From: CG-Epi1 sp964634895
Lineage (GTDB): Archaea > Thermoplasmatota > Poseidoniia > MGIII > CG-Epi1
DNA: 29,351 nucleotides
NCBI GenBank assembly: GCA_964634895.1
Contig: CAZWJS010000018.1
Location: 1-29,351 of the forward strand
Direction: 5' to 3'
Position 1 is the stretch's first letter. Each line of letters starts with the position of its first letter. Under the pieces are notes generated by a model. The model was not told the origin of the DNA, made no database searches, and saw only the letters and a list, made by a program, of their open reading frames with translations. A program made the position numbers and the translations under genes. This document shows, in pieces, positions 1 through 7,986 of this stretch.

Positions 1-166
1 CTTCTATACTTTTAAGATCTAGAGTGTCTCTATTTTCAAGTGCTTGAATCGTGTTTAATTGCAACCTTTCTAGAGATTCAATGTCAGTATTGCCCTTATT
101 ATTATTAAAATAGACAAGTAATATGACAACAATTATCAGGAGTCCAATGATTATTTCCTCTAGCAT
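1..166 (-). CDS. N-terminus of a membrane-anchored protein (partial)
   Basis: A reading frame opens with ATG at 166-164 and runs without a stop to the left edge, giving 55 residues. Residues 1-4 (MLEE) are followed by a strongly hydrophobic stretch at about 5-19 (IIIGLLIIVVILLVY), which looks like a signal anchor. The rest is polar and helix-prone (ESLERLQLNTIQALENRD), possibly a coiled coil. It lies 36 bases downstream of pntB on the same strand and may be read through from that operon. One N-terminal anchor followed by a coiled coil resembles RmuC-type proteins, but too little is present to name it. The frame is convincing; the function is unknown. Confidence 0.55.
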   Translation of the reverse strand, partial: MLEEIIIGLLIIVVILLVYFNNNKGNTDIESLERLQLNTIQALENRDTLDLKSIE

Positions 167-202
167 ATTTTTGTGAACCAACCTGACTAATTAGTATTTT
201 GT

Positions 203-1615
203 CTAAAGGTCCTTCATAGAGGATACCAATTCAGTCATCACCTTTTTTCCGTCACCAAATAGCATCATAGTTTTGTCTTCGTAGAAAAGATCATTGTCAA
301 CACCAGCATAACCCACGGACAAGGATCTCTTTACCATGACGACAACTCTTGCCTTATCAGCATCAATTATTGGCATTCCTGCTAGAGGTCCTTCATCACT
401 TCTTGCAACAGGATTTACAGTATCATTTGCTCCAACGACTAATGCTACATCACATTCTGCCATTTCTGAATTTATATCATCCATTTCAATTAATTTTTCG
501 TATGGAACACTAGCTTCTGCTAAGAGCACATTCATATGGCCTGGCATTCTTCCTGCAACAGGATGAATTCCATATTTCACTTCACATCCGTTTGCCTCTA
601 AAATATCTGCAAATTCACGTACTTGATGTTGGCATTGTGATACTGCCATTCCATATCCAGGAATAATTACACACTTTGATATTCCGTCACAAATCATCGC
701 GACTTCTTCAGGATCCGAACCAACCTTAGTCCTTGTAACTTGTTCTTTCTCTGAGCCACCAAATGATTTGAATAATACGTCAATTAATTGTCTATTCATT
801 GCTTTACACATTATATTTGTTAAAATCAAACCTGCAGCACCAACCATAGACCCTGCAATAATTAGGACATTATTCCCAATAATAAATCCCGTAAATGCCG
901 CAGCAATACCTGATAGTGAATTCAATAAACTAACAACAACAGGCATATCTGCACCTCCAATAGGGAGTACAAAGAGAATTCCAAGAATACAAGATAGTGC
1001 AATGATAGTTATGACATAATCTTGATTCCCAGGTTCTTCTATAGCCATATAGAGTAGCCCTACAATTGAAATCAAAATTAATCCTTTAACATAGTTCAAC
1101 CATTCAGGGCCCCATGTTGGAGTTCGGTACCATGTTCCAAATATCTCGACGCCACCTTTTAATTTCATCATGGCGAGTAAACTTCCAGTTAGAGTTACCC
1201 ATCCAACTAAAGCAGAAAGCCCAATTGCAATCCAAGCGACATGTAATTCTAGGCCTTCAGGAATATCATTTTGGTTTATTCTCCTGAATACTTCTGAAGC
1301 TGCAACAAGTGCGCTTGCAGCACCTCCAAATCCATTGAAGAGAGCCACCATTTCAGGCATCCCAGTCATTTGGACACGGACAGCCATTAGATATCCAATA
1401 AATGCTCCAATTCCTAATCCTGCAATAATTAAAATAAAATTATCAGTCTCTCCAAAATCCATTTGTGCAATAGTCACCACTACTGCTACTAACATTCCCA
1501 TAGCGCCGTAGAGATTGCCAGTAGGTGCCGTTCGAGGATGACCTAGTTTTTTCAATCCTAAAATGAATAAAATGGAAGCAATCAAATATCCAAAATCCCA
1601 AATTGCTGAGTCCAT
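203..1615 (-). CDS. pntB: NAD(P) transhydrogenase subunit beta
   Basis: This is the NADP(H)-binding and membrane subunit of proton-translocating transhydrogenase, which reduces NADP+ with NADH using the proton gradient. At 470 residues it has the usual family length. The N-terminal two thirds carry about eight or nine hydrophobic helices (for example GYLIASILFILGL). The C-terminal domain has the NADP-binding signatures IIPGYGMAVSQ, GIHPVAGRMPGHMNVLLAEA and DVALVVGANDTVNPVA, ending near SLSVGYAGVDNDLF. The ATG at 1615 shares its A with the TGA stop of the upstream pntA2 (TGATG), so translation is probably coupled. A GTG one codon earlier is possible but less likely. It is the last gene of the three-gene operon. 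Identification is firm. Confidence 0.96.
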   Translation of the reverse strand: MDSAIWDFGYLIASILFILGLKKLGHPRTAPTGNLYGAMGMLVAVVVTIAQMDFGETDNFILIIAGLGIGAFIGYLMAVRVQMTGMPEMVALFNGFGGAASALVAASEVFRRINQNDIPEGLELHVAWIAIGLSALVGWVTLTGSLLAMMKLKGGVEIFGTWYRTPTWGPEWLNYVKGLILISIVGLLYMAIEEPGNQDYVITIIALSCILGILFVLPIGGADMPVVVSLLNSLSGIAAAFTGFIIGNNVLIIAGSMVGAAGLILTNIMCKAMNRQLIDVLFKSFGGSEKEQVTRTKVGSDPEEVAMICDGISKCVIIPGYGMAVSQCQHQVREFADILEANGCEVKYGIHPVAGRMPGHMNVLLAEASVPYEKLIEMDDINSEMAECDVALVVGANDTVNPVARSDEGPLAGMPIIDADKARVVVMVKRSLSVGYAGVDNDLFYEDKTMMLFGDGKKVMTELVSSMKDL

Positions 1616-1923
1616 CACTTTCTACCTCTCTTACCAGCAATCATGTTCAACATTCTGTTAGTAACTGCAAAACCACCTACTACATTAATTGTAGCTAATA
1701 TTAATGCAAAAAATGCAAGCCATGCTGCGAATCCAGGGGCGCCCTCATTAAAATCAGTATTAGAAAAAATTAAAGCACCTACTATTGTAATTCCAGATAT
1801 TGCATTAGCCCCAGACATCAATGGTGTGTGCAATGTGGGGGGTACTTTTGTTATAAGTTCAAATCCTAAGAATATGGCTAAAATAAAAACAGTAATAGCC
1901 CCAATAAGCGTGATTAATTCCAT
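1615..1923 (-). CDS. pntAB: NAD(P) transhydrogenase subunit alpha, membrane part
   Basis: This 102-residue protein is the separately encoded transmembrane segment of the alpha subunit, as found in three-subunit transhydrogenases such as that of Rhodospirillum. It opens with a helix (LITLIGAITVFILAIFLGFE), then carries the conserved KVPPTLHTPLMSGANAISGI loop and two more hydrophobic helices (IVGALIF, AWLAFFALILATINVVGGF). It ends in a basic tail (AGKRGRK). With PntB it forms the proton channel. Its ATG overlaps the TAA stop of the gene before it by one base (TAATG), and its own TGA overlaps the pntB start. All three subunits are therefore likely made from one mRNA in matched amounts. Confidence 0.95.
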   Translation of the reverse strand: MELITLIGAITVFILAIFLGFELITKVPPTLHTPLMSGANAISGITIVGALIFSNTDFNEGAPGFAAWLAFFALILATINVVGGFAVTNRMLNMIAGKRGRK

Positions 1924-3098
1924 TATTTCATTGCCTCTACTAGTTTGGTATGATTGTCATGTATTTTTCCATTCTCAGCAATAAGAATACCTCCATACCC
2001 TGCAGAAATGCCTCCTTCATCACCCGTTAGAACTTGTTCATCTTGATTTATCACAAGTTTTCCTTCATCAACTAAGACCGTTACAAAGTTAGTGACATTA
2101 TTCGAATACAACATTGAAGCAGTATTAGGGATCGTTCTGCAAAGATTAGGTATTCCTACAATAGCGACCCCGTCTTTTTGGACGATTTCACCTTTTTTAC
2201 TTTCAACAATGTTTCCACCAGTATCAGTATTCATATCAACAATTACAGATCCATTTTTCATTTCTTTTGTCATTTTATCGTTATTTTCTTTATCGAAGAA
2301 TAACTTTGGAGCATTTGCACCAAACAATCTAGCAGTTGTAATTACTACATCAGCATCCTTCACAGCCGCCATTAATGCATCATCAAATGCATATTGGAGT
2401 TCTTTATCAGTAAATAGAGATGCATGTCCACTGGAACTCTCAGCATCTTTCCATCCAGGTACATCAATAAATTTTGCTCCTAAACTTTCAGTATCCTGTT
2501 TAGCAGCTAATCTTACATCAATAGCTTGAACTGTTGCACCTAATCTTTTGGCCGTAGCAATTGCCTGAAGTCCCGCAACAGCAGCTCCTTGAATTATGAA
2601 TCTAGCTGGCCTTACAGTTCCTGCAGATGTCATCATCATTGGCACCATTTTTGCTATATGCTGTGCCCCCATCAAAGCAGCTTTATATCCTGATAAATTG
2701 TCTTGACTAGAATTCACATCCATTGATTGCCCTTTTGACAATCTTCTCGGAATGACGTCTAGTGACAATAAGGTAATTTCTTTGTCTATGATTTCCTTTG
2801 TTTGTTCAAGGTTTCTGAAAGGATCAGCCATGCATGCGAGCATTTGCCCTTTTGTCATAATTTTAAAATTAGGAACATCAATAGAAGCTATTAATTCTGC
2901 CCTCATAACTTTTTCTAATGTTGTTGTTTTTGCACCTTTTTCTTCATATTCTAAATCAGAATAGCCTGAATTTTTCCCGGCCCCTTTCTCTAAAATAACC
3001 TCAAAACCTAATTTCATTAATTTCGGTACTGAAGAAGGAGCAATTGCAACACGTGTTTCGTTCTTGTTTCTCTCTTTTGGTATTCCTATACGCATCAT
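1923..3098 (-). CDS. pntAA: NAD(P) transhydrogenase subunit alpha, NAD(H)-binding part
   Basis: This is the soluble NAD(H)-binding domain of transhydrogenase, 391 residues, in the alanine dehydrogenase/PNT superfamily. The N-terminus has the typical MRIGIPKERNKNETRVAIAP start. The middle has SAGTVRPARFIIQGAAVAGL and then AIATAKRLGATVQAIDVR, the Rossmann fold with the acidic residue that selects NAD. The later VIVDMNTDTGGNIV and VAIVGIPNLCRTIPNTAS segments are also family-typical. Two tandem ATGs (3098 and 3095) are possible starts. A TATA-like box at 3124-3131 lies about 30 bases upstream, which predicts an almost leaderless mRNA. It is the first gene of the pnt operon. Confidence 0.96.
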   Translation of the reverse strand: MMRIGIPKERNKNETRVAIAPSSVPKLMKLGFEVILEKGAGKNSGYSDLEYEEKGAKTTTLEKVMRAELIASIDVPNFKIMTKGQMLACMADPFRNLEQTKEIIDKEITLLSLDVIPRRLSKGQSMDVNSSQDNLSGYKAALMGAQHIAKMVPMMMTSAGTVRPARFIIQGAAVAGLQAIATAKRLGATVQAIDVRLAAKQDTESLGAKFIDVPGWKDAESSSGHASLFTDKELQYAFDDALMAAVKDADVVITTARLFGANAPKLFFDKENNDKMTKEMKNGSVIVDMNTDTGGNIVESKKGEIVQKDGVAIVGIPNLCRTIPNTASMLYSNNVTNFVTVLVDEGKLVINQDEQVLTGDEGGISAGYGGILIAENGKIHDNHTKLVEAMK

Positions 3099-3123
3099 TT
3101 ACACCATGAATTTGTGTGACGAC

Positions 3124-3131
3124 TATAATAG
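3124..3131 (-). promoter_or_regulatory. TATA-like box for the pnt operon
   Basis: The minus strand reads CTATTATA here, centred about 29 bases before the ATG at 3098. Archaeal TFB/TBP promoters start transcription about 25 bases downstream of the box, so the transcript would begin a few bases before the start codon. A second T/A-rich stretch at 3158-3168 (CTTTTATGAG) is a weaker alternative. Confidence 0.5.
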
Positions 3132-3173
3132 CCCATAGTGTAGCTTACAAAGATACTCATAAAAGTTTTCCCA

Positions 3174-4343
3174 CTACTTTCCAATTTCACGTGCTATTAC
3201 TAATCTCTGAACTTCTTGAGTTCCTTCATAAATTTGAGTTATCTTTGCATCTCTAAAAAATCTTTCAACAGGGAATTCGGTTGTATACCCATATCCACCT
3301 AGTATTTGGACAGCTTTTTCAGAAACCCACATTGCCGTGTCTCCAGCATTTAATTTAGCAAATGAGGCTTCCAGTGTATGTCTATCTCCTCCATTGCTAT
3401 AATGCTGCTCTTTAGCCCATGCTGCCTTGTAGACCTGTAGCCTAGCAGCATCTATTCTAAGAGCCATGTCAGCCAAATAATTGCTAATTGTTTGATGTTG
3501 AGCAATTGGCTTTCCAAAGGTTTCTCTTTCTTTTGAATATTTTAGTGCAGCTTCATAAGCACCTTGGGCGATTCCTAAAGCTTGAGCTGCAATTCCTATT
3601 CTTGAATTATCTAATGCATTCATTGCAATGGCGAATCCTTTTCCAACTTCGCCTAAGACATTTTCCTTAGGAACCTTGCAATTGTCTAAAATTAGTGTGC
3701 ATGTATCACTAGAACGAATACCTAATTTGTCCTCTTTTTTACCTATCTTGAATCCTTCAAAATCCTTTTCAATTATGAAGCAAGTAACTCCACCATGTTT
3801 CTTTATTCCATAGTCAGGATGTTCTGTTACTTTGGCAAAAAGTATGAATAAATCAGCTGTGGTTCCATTCGTAACCCACATTTTTTCTCCGTTAAGTGTG
3901 TAAAAGTCACCATCTTCACTTGCTTTTGCAACCATTGCAGCTGCGTCTGTTCCAGAACTAGCTTCGCTTAGAGAATATGCACCTAAATTTTCTCCTGAAG
4001 CAAGTTTTGGCAAATATCTATTTTTCTGTTCTTTGTTACCACTGAGTACAATAGTCATTGAACACAAACCAACATGAACGGCTACCATAACTCCCAAGGA
4101 GGGATCAACTCGTGATAATTCTTCAACAACGATAGCTTCAGAAATATCATCTAATTTTTGGCCGCCATATTTTTCTGGAATTGTCATTCCAGCCACACCT
4201 AGCTCTGCAAATTGCTTAAATTCTTCTACTGGTGGCTTTTGGTCTTTATCTCTTTGATGACAAGTTGGCCCAGCCACACTTTCGGCAAAATCTCTAACCA
4301 TATCTCTAATCATTATTTGATCATCAGTTTCTGAAAAGTCCAC
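3174..4343 (-). CDS. Acyl-CoA dehydrogenase
   Basis: This FAD flavoprotein catalyses alpha,beta-dehydrogenation of acyl-CoA, the first step of beta-oxidation or of branched-chain acyl-CoA breakdown. At 389 residues it has the classic short-chain family length. Signatures seen are YSLSEASSGTDAAAM (flavin and substrate loop), WVTNGTTADLFILFAK, LGIRSSDTCTLILDNC, and ILGGYGYTTEFPVERFFRD. The segment IYEGTQEVQR near the C-terminus carries the usual catalytic base, Glu373. The start is GTG at 4343; it follows the NAC stop codon with one base between, so the gene is probably co-transcribed with NAC. Chain length specificity cannot be read from the sequence. An enoyl-CoA hydratase at 19858-20631 could act on the product. 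Confidence 0.94.
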   Translation of the reverse strand: MDFSETDDQIMIRDMVRDFAESVAGPTCHQRDKDQKPPVEEFKQFAELGVAGMTIPEKYGGQKLDDISEAIVVEELSRVDPSLGVMVAVHVGLCSMTIVLSGNKEQKNRYLPKLASGENLGAYSLSEASSGTDAAAMVAKASEDGDFYTLNGEKMWVTNGTTADLFILFAKVTEHPDYGIKKHGGVTCFIIEKDFEGFKIGKKEDKLGIRSSDTCTLILDNCKVPKENVLGEVGKGFAIAMNALDNSRIGIAAQALGIAQGAYEAALKYSKERETFGKPIAQHQTISNYLADMALRIDAARLQVYKAAWAKEQHYSNGGDRHTLEASFAKLNAGDTAMWVSEKAVQILGGYGYTTEFPVERFFRDAKITQIYEGTQEVQRLVIAREIGK

Positions 4344-4344
4344 T

Positions 4345-4698
4345 TTAGCCCCCCATCAATTTGATAATTGCTTCAGCAGGTTCGCCATTACATTCTTCGA
4401 GCGCAGTCTTTGCATCTTTGTTTGAAACACCAGCTTGAGATGCTACAAGTTCAATGTCCTCTTGCGGTATTGCACTGCCTTCTTCACTCAGGCTTCTTTC
4501 TTGGGGCTCTCCAACAATTTGGTAAGATTGTTGTCCCATCATGTTCATTGCACTAACAGAGGGGTTGCTAAAGTACAGTTCTTTTTCTTTAGTCCTAATT
4601 ATTACTTCAGTTGCATCTATCTCCTCAGTAGAGTTTTGCAGTTGCTTTTGAAGTTTCTTCATCATTCGAGGGTTCATACGACCCATGCCTGGCATCAT
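4345..4698 (-). CDS. nac: Nascent polypeptide-associated complex protein (archaeal NAC)
   Basis: This ribosome-associated factor binds nascent chains near the exit tunnel. In archaea it forms a homodimer of NAC-alpha-like subunits. The 117-residue protein has the typical Met-rich basic N-terminus (MMPGMGRMNPRMMKKLQKQL), a NAC beta-barrel at about 27-65 (DATEVIIRTKEKELYFSNPS) and a C-terminal UBA domain at about 79-116 (EDIELVASQAGVSNKDAKTA, then AEAIIKLMGG). Two tandem ATGs (4698, 4695) are possible starts. A TATA-like box at 4721-4729, overlapping the pelota stop region, suggests its own leaderless transcript. It lies between pelota and acyl-CoA dehydrogenase. Identification is firm. Confidence 0.93.
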   Translation of the reverse strand: MMPGMGRMNPRMMKKLQKQLQNSTEEIDATEVIIRTKEKELYFSNPSVSAMNMMGQQSYQIVGEPQERSLSEEGSAIPQEDIELVASQAGVSNKDAKTALEECNGEPAEAIIKLMGG

Positions 4699-4720
4699 GT
4701 TTGATTAAGACATCCGCCAC

Positions 4721-4729
4721 TAAATAGAA
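4721..4729 (-). promoter_or_regulatory. TATA-like box for nac
   Basis: The minus strand reads TTCTATTTA here, centred 27 bases before the nac ATG. It sits in the 32-base gap after the pelota stop codon and would give a leaderless nac mRNA, separate from any read-through from pelota. Confidence 0.45.
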
Positions 4730-4730
4730 T

Positions 4731-5753
4731 TTATGTTAGCTTGTATCTGAGGATAACTGCAACCTCTCCTAATCCAGTTAGCATTTCGCCTCCATGATGA
4801 TGAGAGGATATTTCAATTATTTCAGTTCGATTGTTATTTGCTAAATCAAGCAATTTTCTACCTTCATCAGTTCTGGTTTTCTCAGACAATATTAAAATAG
4901 TTTCAGCTGCACCGCCTTTGATAGCCTCTTCCACCTGCATGTTTCCGTAAGTTGCCATATCTTTTGATAACGCCTCTCTCAACTTCTCGATATTGGACAT
5001 TTCTTCCTGAATCTTAATTTGCGAGACTGCCTTTGGTAAGCTTCCTCTACTTACAGCTTCATGAATTCCAGTCATACCTCCTTGTCCCGAGTTTTCTATG
5101 ACACATCCTTTGAATATTTCAGGAGCTTCACTTTTTCCAACTAACGTGAAGTCATCTTTCAGAAATCCAGGCCCTACTATTACAATAATTGCATTTTTAA
5201 TATGAACATCCATTAATTGCTTTACAGTTCTTTCATAAAAGGAGTTTAATTCCTCACCACCCGTTGATTTTCCACTTCCTGCTCTATTAAGAGTTTTAAG
5301 TTCACGTATGCCATATGTCCTTAATTCAGCAATAGTAATACTATCACTTTCTACAGCTATAGCTATTGCAGTTACAGTTGGTTGTGCAGCCTCACGCAGC
5401 CTTTTTTTTTGGTGAGGCAACCAATTAGTTTTTCCTATATCAAAATCGTCTCCCGGTTCTAGAATTAGAGTATGATGAGAACTTTGATCTCTTTCGCCAA
5501 CAGCAATAACTCCATGGCATCTTAGCCTTTGACCAAAAGATTGATATTCGACATTTTTAACTTCAATAGTTAATTTCATTTTTTTCTTTTTAGTTCTTTC
5601 ACTTCTAATTCTATCAGATTGTGCAGCTTCTCTTCTTTCAGTTAGAGCTCTTACCATATCACCTTCATCTAACAATAGGTTTAGGTGGTACAAATCATCT
5701 TCATGTTCGAGCCTTATACGATAGACATTGCTATCACGTTTTTTAACTTTCAA
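4731..5753 (-). CDS. pelA: Pelota (Dom34) ribosome rescue factor
   Basis: Pelota recognises stalled ribosomes with an empty A site and, with ABCE1 in archaea, splits them. The 340-residue protein has the N-terminal Sm-like domain (about 1-125; DSNVYRIRLEHEDDLYHLNL, VEYQSFGQRLRCHGVIAVGE), a central eRF1-like domain (about 130-255) and a C-terminal domain (about 260-340; ILSEKTRTDEGRKLLDLANN, ISSHHHGGEMLTGLGEVAVI, then LRYKL). It lacks the GGQ motif of release factors, as expected. The predicted start is TTG at 5753. An AGGAG sequence at 5760-5756 overlaps the TFB stop, but it is only two bases from the TTG, closer than usual. It follows tfb by a six-base gap, so the two are probably co-transcribed. 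Confidence 0.94.
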   Translation of the reverse strand: MKVKKRDSNVYRIRLEHEDDLYHLNLLLDEGDMVRALTERREAAQSDRIRSERTKKKKMKLTIEVKNVEYQSFGQRLRCHGVIAVGERDQSSHHTLILEPGDDFDIGKTNWLPHQKKRLREAAQPTVTAIAIAVESDSITIAELRTYGIRELKTLNRAGSGKSTGGEELNSFYERTVKQLMDVHIKNAIIVIVGPGFLKDDFTLVGKSEAPEIFKGCVIENSGQGGMTGIHEAVSRGSLPKAVSQIKIQEEMSNIEKLREALSKDMATYGNMQVEEAIKGGAAETILILSEKTRTDEGRKLLDLANNNRTEIIEISSHHHGGEMLTGLGEVAVILRYKLT

Positions 5754-5759
5754 AACTCC

Positions 5760-6725
5760 TCACATATAAACTGTGATATCTAAATTTTTAGCAAGTTCTT
5801 TGTAACGATTTCTAATTGTAACCTCTGTAACTCCTACAGTATCAGCAATAGTTTTCTGGGTTTTCCTTTGATTGTAGACAACAGAAGCAATGTAAATTGA
5901 GGCTGCAGCGACACCCGTTGGACCTCTACCGGAGGTCAATTCAGCTTCTATGGCCTGATTTAGAATATTTATCGCAGCACTTTCTACATTTCCAGGTAAA
6001 TCAAGTTCCCTACAAAATCTTACTATGTAAACTGAAGGAGATGCAGGTTGTAGATTTAACTTTAATTCTCTTGATATATATCTGTAAGTTCTTCCAACTT
6101 CTTTTTTTGACGCTCTAGATGCTTGGGTGATTTCAGTTAGTGTTCTTGGCACCTCACAACGTCGACATGCGCCATAAAGAGCAGCAGCAGCTACCCCTTC
6201 CACTGACCTTCCTCTTACTAAATTATCTTGAACAGCTCTTCTGTAAAGCATTGCAGCTTCTTCTCTTACCTGTCTGTGCAATCCGATTTTAGATGCAAGT
6301 CGGTTCAATTCATTTAATGCTTGAGCTAGGTTCCTATCTGCGGAGTTCGATGCTCTGGTTCTATTTTGCCATTTCCGCATTCTGTAAACTTGAGAACGAT
6401 TTTTTGTAGGAACATTGTTTCCATAAATGTCACGTCCCCCCCAGCCAATGTCTGTTGATAACCCCTTATCATGCACCATCACAGTCATTGGAGCTCCACC
6501 CCTAGCTCTTCTTTCATTTTGTTCAGAATCGAAGGCCCTCCATTCGGGACCTTGATCAATTACTTGATCATCAACAACTAGTCCACAATTTCTACAAGTG
6601 ACTTCGCCACGCTTGTAATCTCTTACAATATGTTCGGAGTCGCATTCGGGACATTCTGTCAACTCCTCAAGGTCTATTTTACCATCTTTTTTGGAGTTTA
6701 ACATAAGTCTATGTAGACATGTCAT
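5760..6725 (-). CDS. tfb: Transcription initiation factor B
   Basis: TFB recruits RNA polymerase to the TBP-TATA complex and reads the BRE. The 321-residue protein has an N-terminal zinc ribbon with C25, C28, C44 and C47 (CPECDSEHIVRDYKRGEVTC), a B-reader/linker region, and two cyclin folds at about 122-205 and 220-310. The second includes SGRGPTGVAAASIYIASVVY and a recognition helix near VGVTEVTIRNRYKEL. The start is uncertain. ATG at 6725 is the longest option; ATG at 6704 (residue 8) still leaves the zinc ribbon intact and has a good TATA-like box (CTTATAAT) about 31 bases before it. It heads the TFB-Pelota transcription unit and faces away from the HD phosphohydrolase gene. Confidence 0.96.
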   Translation of the reverse strand: MTCLHRLMLNSKKDGKIDLEELTECPECDSEHIVRDYKRGEVTCRNCGLVVDDQVIDQGPEWRAFDSEQNERRARGGAPMTVMVHDKGLSTDIGWGGRDIYGNNVPTKNRSQVYRMRKWQNRTRASNSADRNLAQALNELNRLASKIGLHRQVREEAAMLYRRAVQDNLVRGRSVEGVAAAALYGACRRCEVPRTLTEITQASRASKKEVGRTYRYISRELKLNLQPASPSVYIVRFCRELDLPGNVESAAINILNQAIEAELTSGRGPTGVAAASIYIASVVYNQRKTQKTIADTVGVTEVTIRNRYKELAKNLDITVYM

Positions 6726-6731
6726 TTAGGC

Positions 6732-6762
6732 ATTATAAGCTTTGGGCCACAGCCTTTAAATT
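6732..6762 (-). promoter_or_regulatory. Candidate tfb promoter (two TATA-like boxes)
   Basis: On the minus strand AATTTAAA lies at 6762-6755 and CTTATAAT at 6739-6732. The first suits the ATG at 6725 (centre about 33 bases upstream) and the second suits the ATG at 6704 (about 31 bases upstream). Which one is used decides the N-terminus of TFB. Confidence 0.4.
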
Positions 6763-6803
6763 CTCAAAAGTTTAACAAGGTGGAACACTATTTTTTCGAG
6801 CAA

Positions 6804-6812
6804 CTTATTTAT
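6804..6812 (+). promoter_or_regulatory. TATA-like box for the HD phosphohydrolase operon
   Basis: CTTATTTAT is centred about 30 bases before the ATG at 6838, predicting a leader of only a few bases. It is separate from the tfb promoter on the other strand. Confidence 0.45.
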
Positions 6813-6837
6813 CATCCCTGCTTGCCCTGTGTAGTTA

Positions 6838-7986
6838 ATGACAAGAGTGAGAGACCCTATTCACGATTACATCGATTTGAGTCCATTGGAGGCTTCTTTA
6901 GTTGATACTCCGTCCTATCAAAGGTTGCGTTGGATAAGGCAGTTAGGGCAAGCTAATCTTGTTTATCCTGGTGCAAACCACACTAGGCATGAACATTGTA
7001 TGGGCACTTGTCATCTTGTGAATAAAATGGCAGATATTGTAGGGTTAAATGATGACGAAAAAAGGCTTTGTTCAGTTGCAGGTTTATTACATGATTTAGG
7101 CCATACTCCATTCTCACATCTTGGGGATGAAGTCAGGGATGTGGATGATCATGTTGTTAGAACTAACAAAATAATTTCAGACAGTAATATATCAGAAATT
7201 CTTAATGAGAATGATATTGATTATAAAGAAGTAAATAGTATAATAAGAGGAGAACACAAGCTTGGACCATTGGTCTCTGGGGATCTTGATGGCGATCGTC
7301 TTGATTACTTAGTTCGAGATGCACATTACACAGGTGTTAAAACAGGAGTAGACACAAGCAGATTAATTGCTACTATGTCAATCAATGAAGGAGAGTTGGT
7401 CATCAAAGAAGGCGGATTGCCAGCAGTGGAATCTCTTTTGACAACACGTTCGATAATGTATTCAACAGTTTATTTCCATTCATTTGCAAGGGGTGCAGAA
7501 TTGATGTTAGCGAGAGCTACAGAACAAGCAATTTCTTCTGATACTTTCACAGTAGGTGAGTTTGAACATTTCACAGATCATCAGTTACTTTCTGAATTAA
7601 GCAGATCAACAGAATTTTGTAAGGAAGTTGTAGATAATTTTGAAAAACGGAATGTTCCAAAGCGTGCAATAAGTTTTACGAAGGAACAGTCTGAAGGTTC
7701 AGGATTAAGCAAATCCCAAAGTGAAGAGTACGAGGCAGCTATATCTTCAAAATTAAAAATTGATAAATCTAAAATTTATGTAGATATTCCTCCCTCAACA
7801 GTTGTTCCTAGTATGAAGGTAAAAATCTTGAAGGATGATGGTCAAATTGATTTGGCACGTAATCTTTCTAGATTGGTTTCAGGTCTATATGAGGCACAAT
7901 TTGATCATTGGAGGGGACGCGTTTATGGCCCCCTTAATATGCAAAATGAAATTAATTCAGTTTCAAAGCAGGTTCTTGGTCTGTAG
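6838..7986 (+). CDS. HD-domain phosphohydrolase (dGTPase/SAMHD1-like)
   Basis: This is a metal-dependent phosphohydrolase of the HD superfamily, 382 residues. The metal-binding set is visible: H51 and H53 in TRHEHCMG, H85-D86 in AGLLHDLGHTPFSH, and the later acidic motif SGDLDGDRLDYLVRDA. The start VRDPIHDYIDLSPLEASLVD, then TPSYQRLRWIRQLG, matches archaeal and bacterial proteins related to dNTP triphosphohydrolases and SAMHD1. The substrate, whether dNTP or another nucleotide, cannot be fixed from sequence. Its TAG stop is followed at once by the ATG of the protease gene, so the two are translated from one mRNA. Dihydroorotase two genes on is consistent with a nucleotide theme. Confidence 0.88.
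   Translation: MTRVRDPIHDYIDLSPLEASLVDTPSYQRLRWIRQLGQANLVYPGANHTRHEHCMGTCHLVNKMADIVGLNDDEKRLCSVAGLLHDLGHTPFSHLGDEVRDVDDHVVRTNKIISDSNISEILNENDIDYKEVNSIIRGEHKLGPLVSGDLDGDRLDYLVRDAHYTGVKTGVDTSRLIATMSINEGELVIKEGGLPAVESLLTTRSIMYSTVYFHSFARGAELMLARATEQAISSDTFTVGEFEHFTDHQLLSELSRSTEFCKEVVDNFEKRNVPKRAISFTKEQSEGSGLSKSQSEEYEAAISSKLKIDKSKIYVDIPPSTVVPSMKVKILKDDGQIDLARNLSRLVSGLYEAQFDHWRGRVYGPLNMQNEINSVSKQVLGL

Noticed and set aside
336..1511. Three plus-strand open frames opposite pntB
   Set aside because: They are antisense to a gene with full conserved motifs and their own translations show no family features.
1443..1640. 65-residue minus-strand frame overlapping the pntB start
   Set aside because: It is an out-of-frame shadow; pntB and pntA2 fully explain this stretch.
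5262..5279. Walker A-like GSGKST in Pelota (residues 159-164)
   Set aside because: It lies in the variable loop of the central domain, Pelota is not an NTPase, and no Walker B or other NTPase motif accompanies it.
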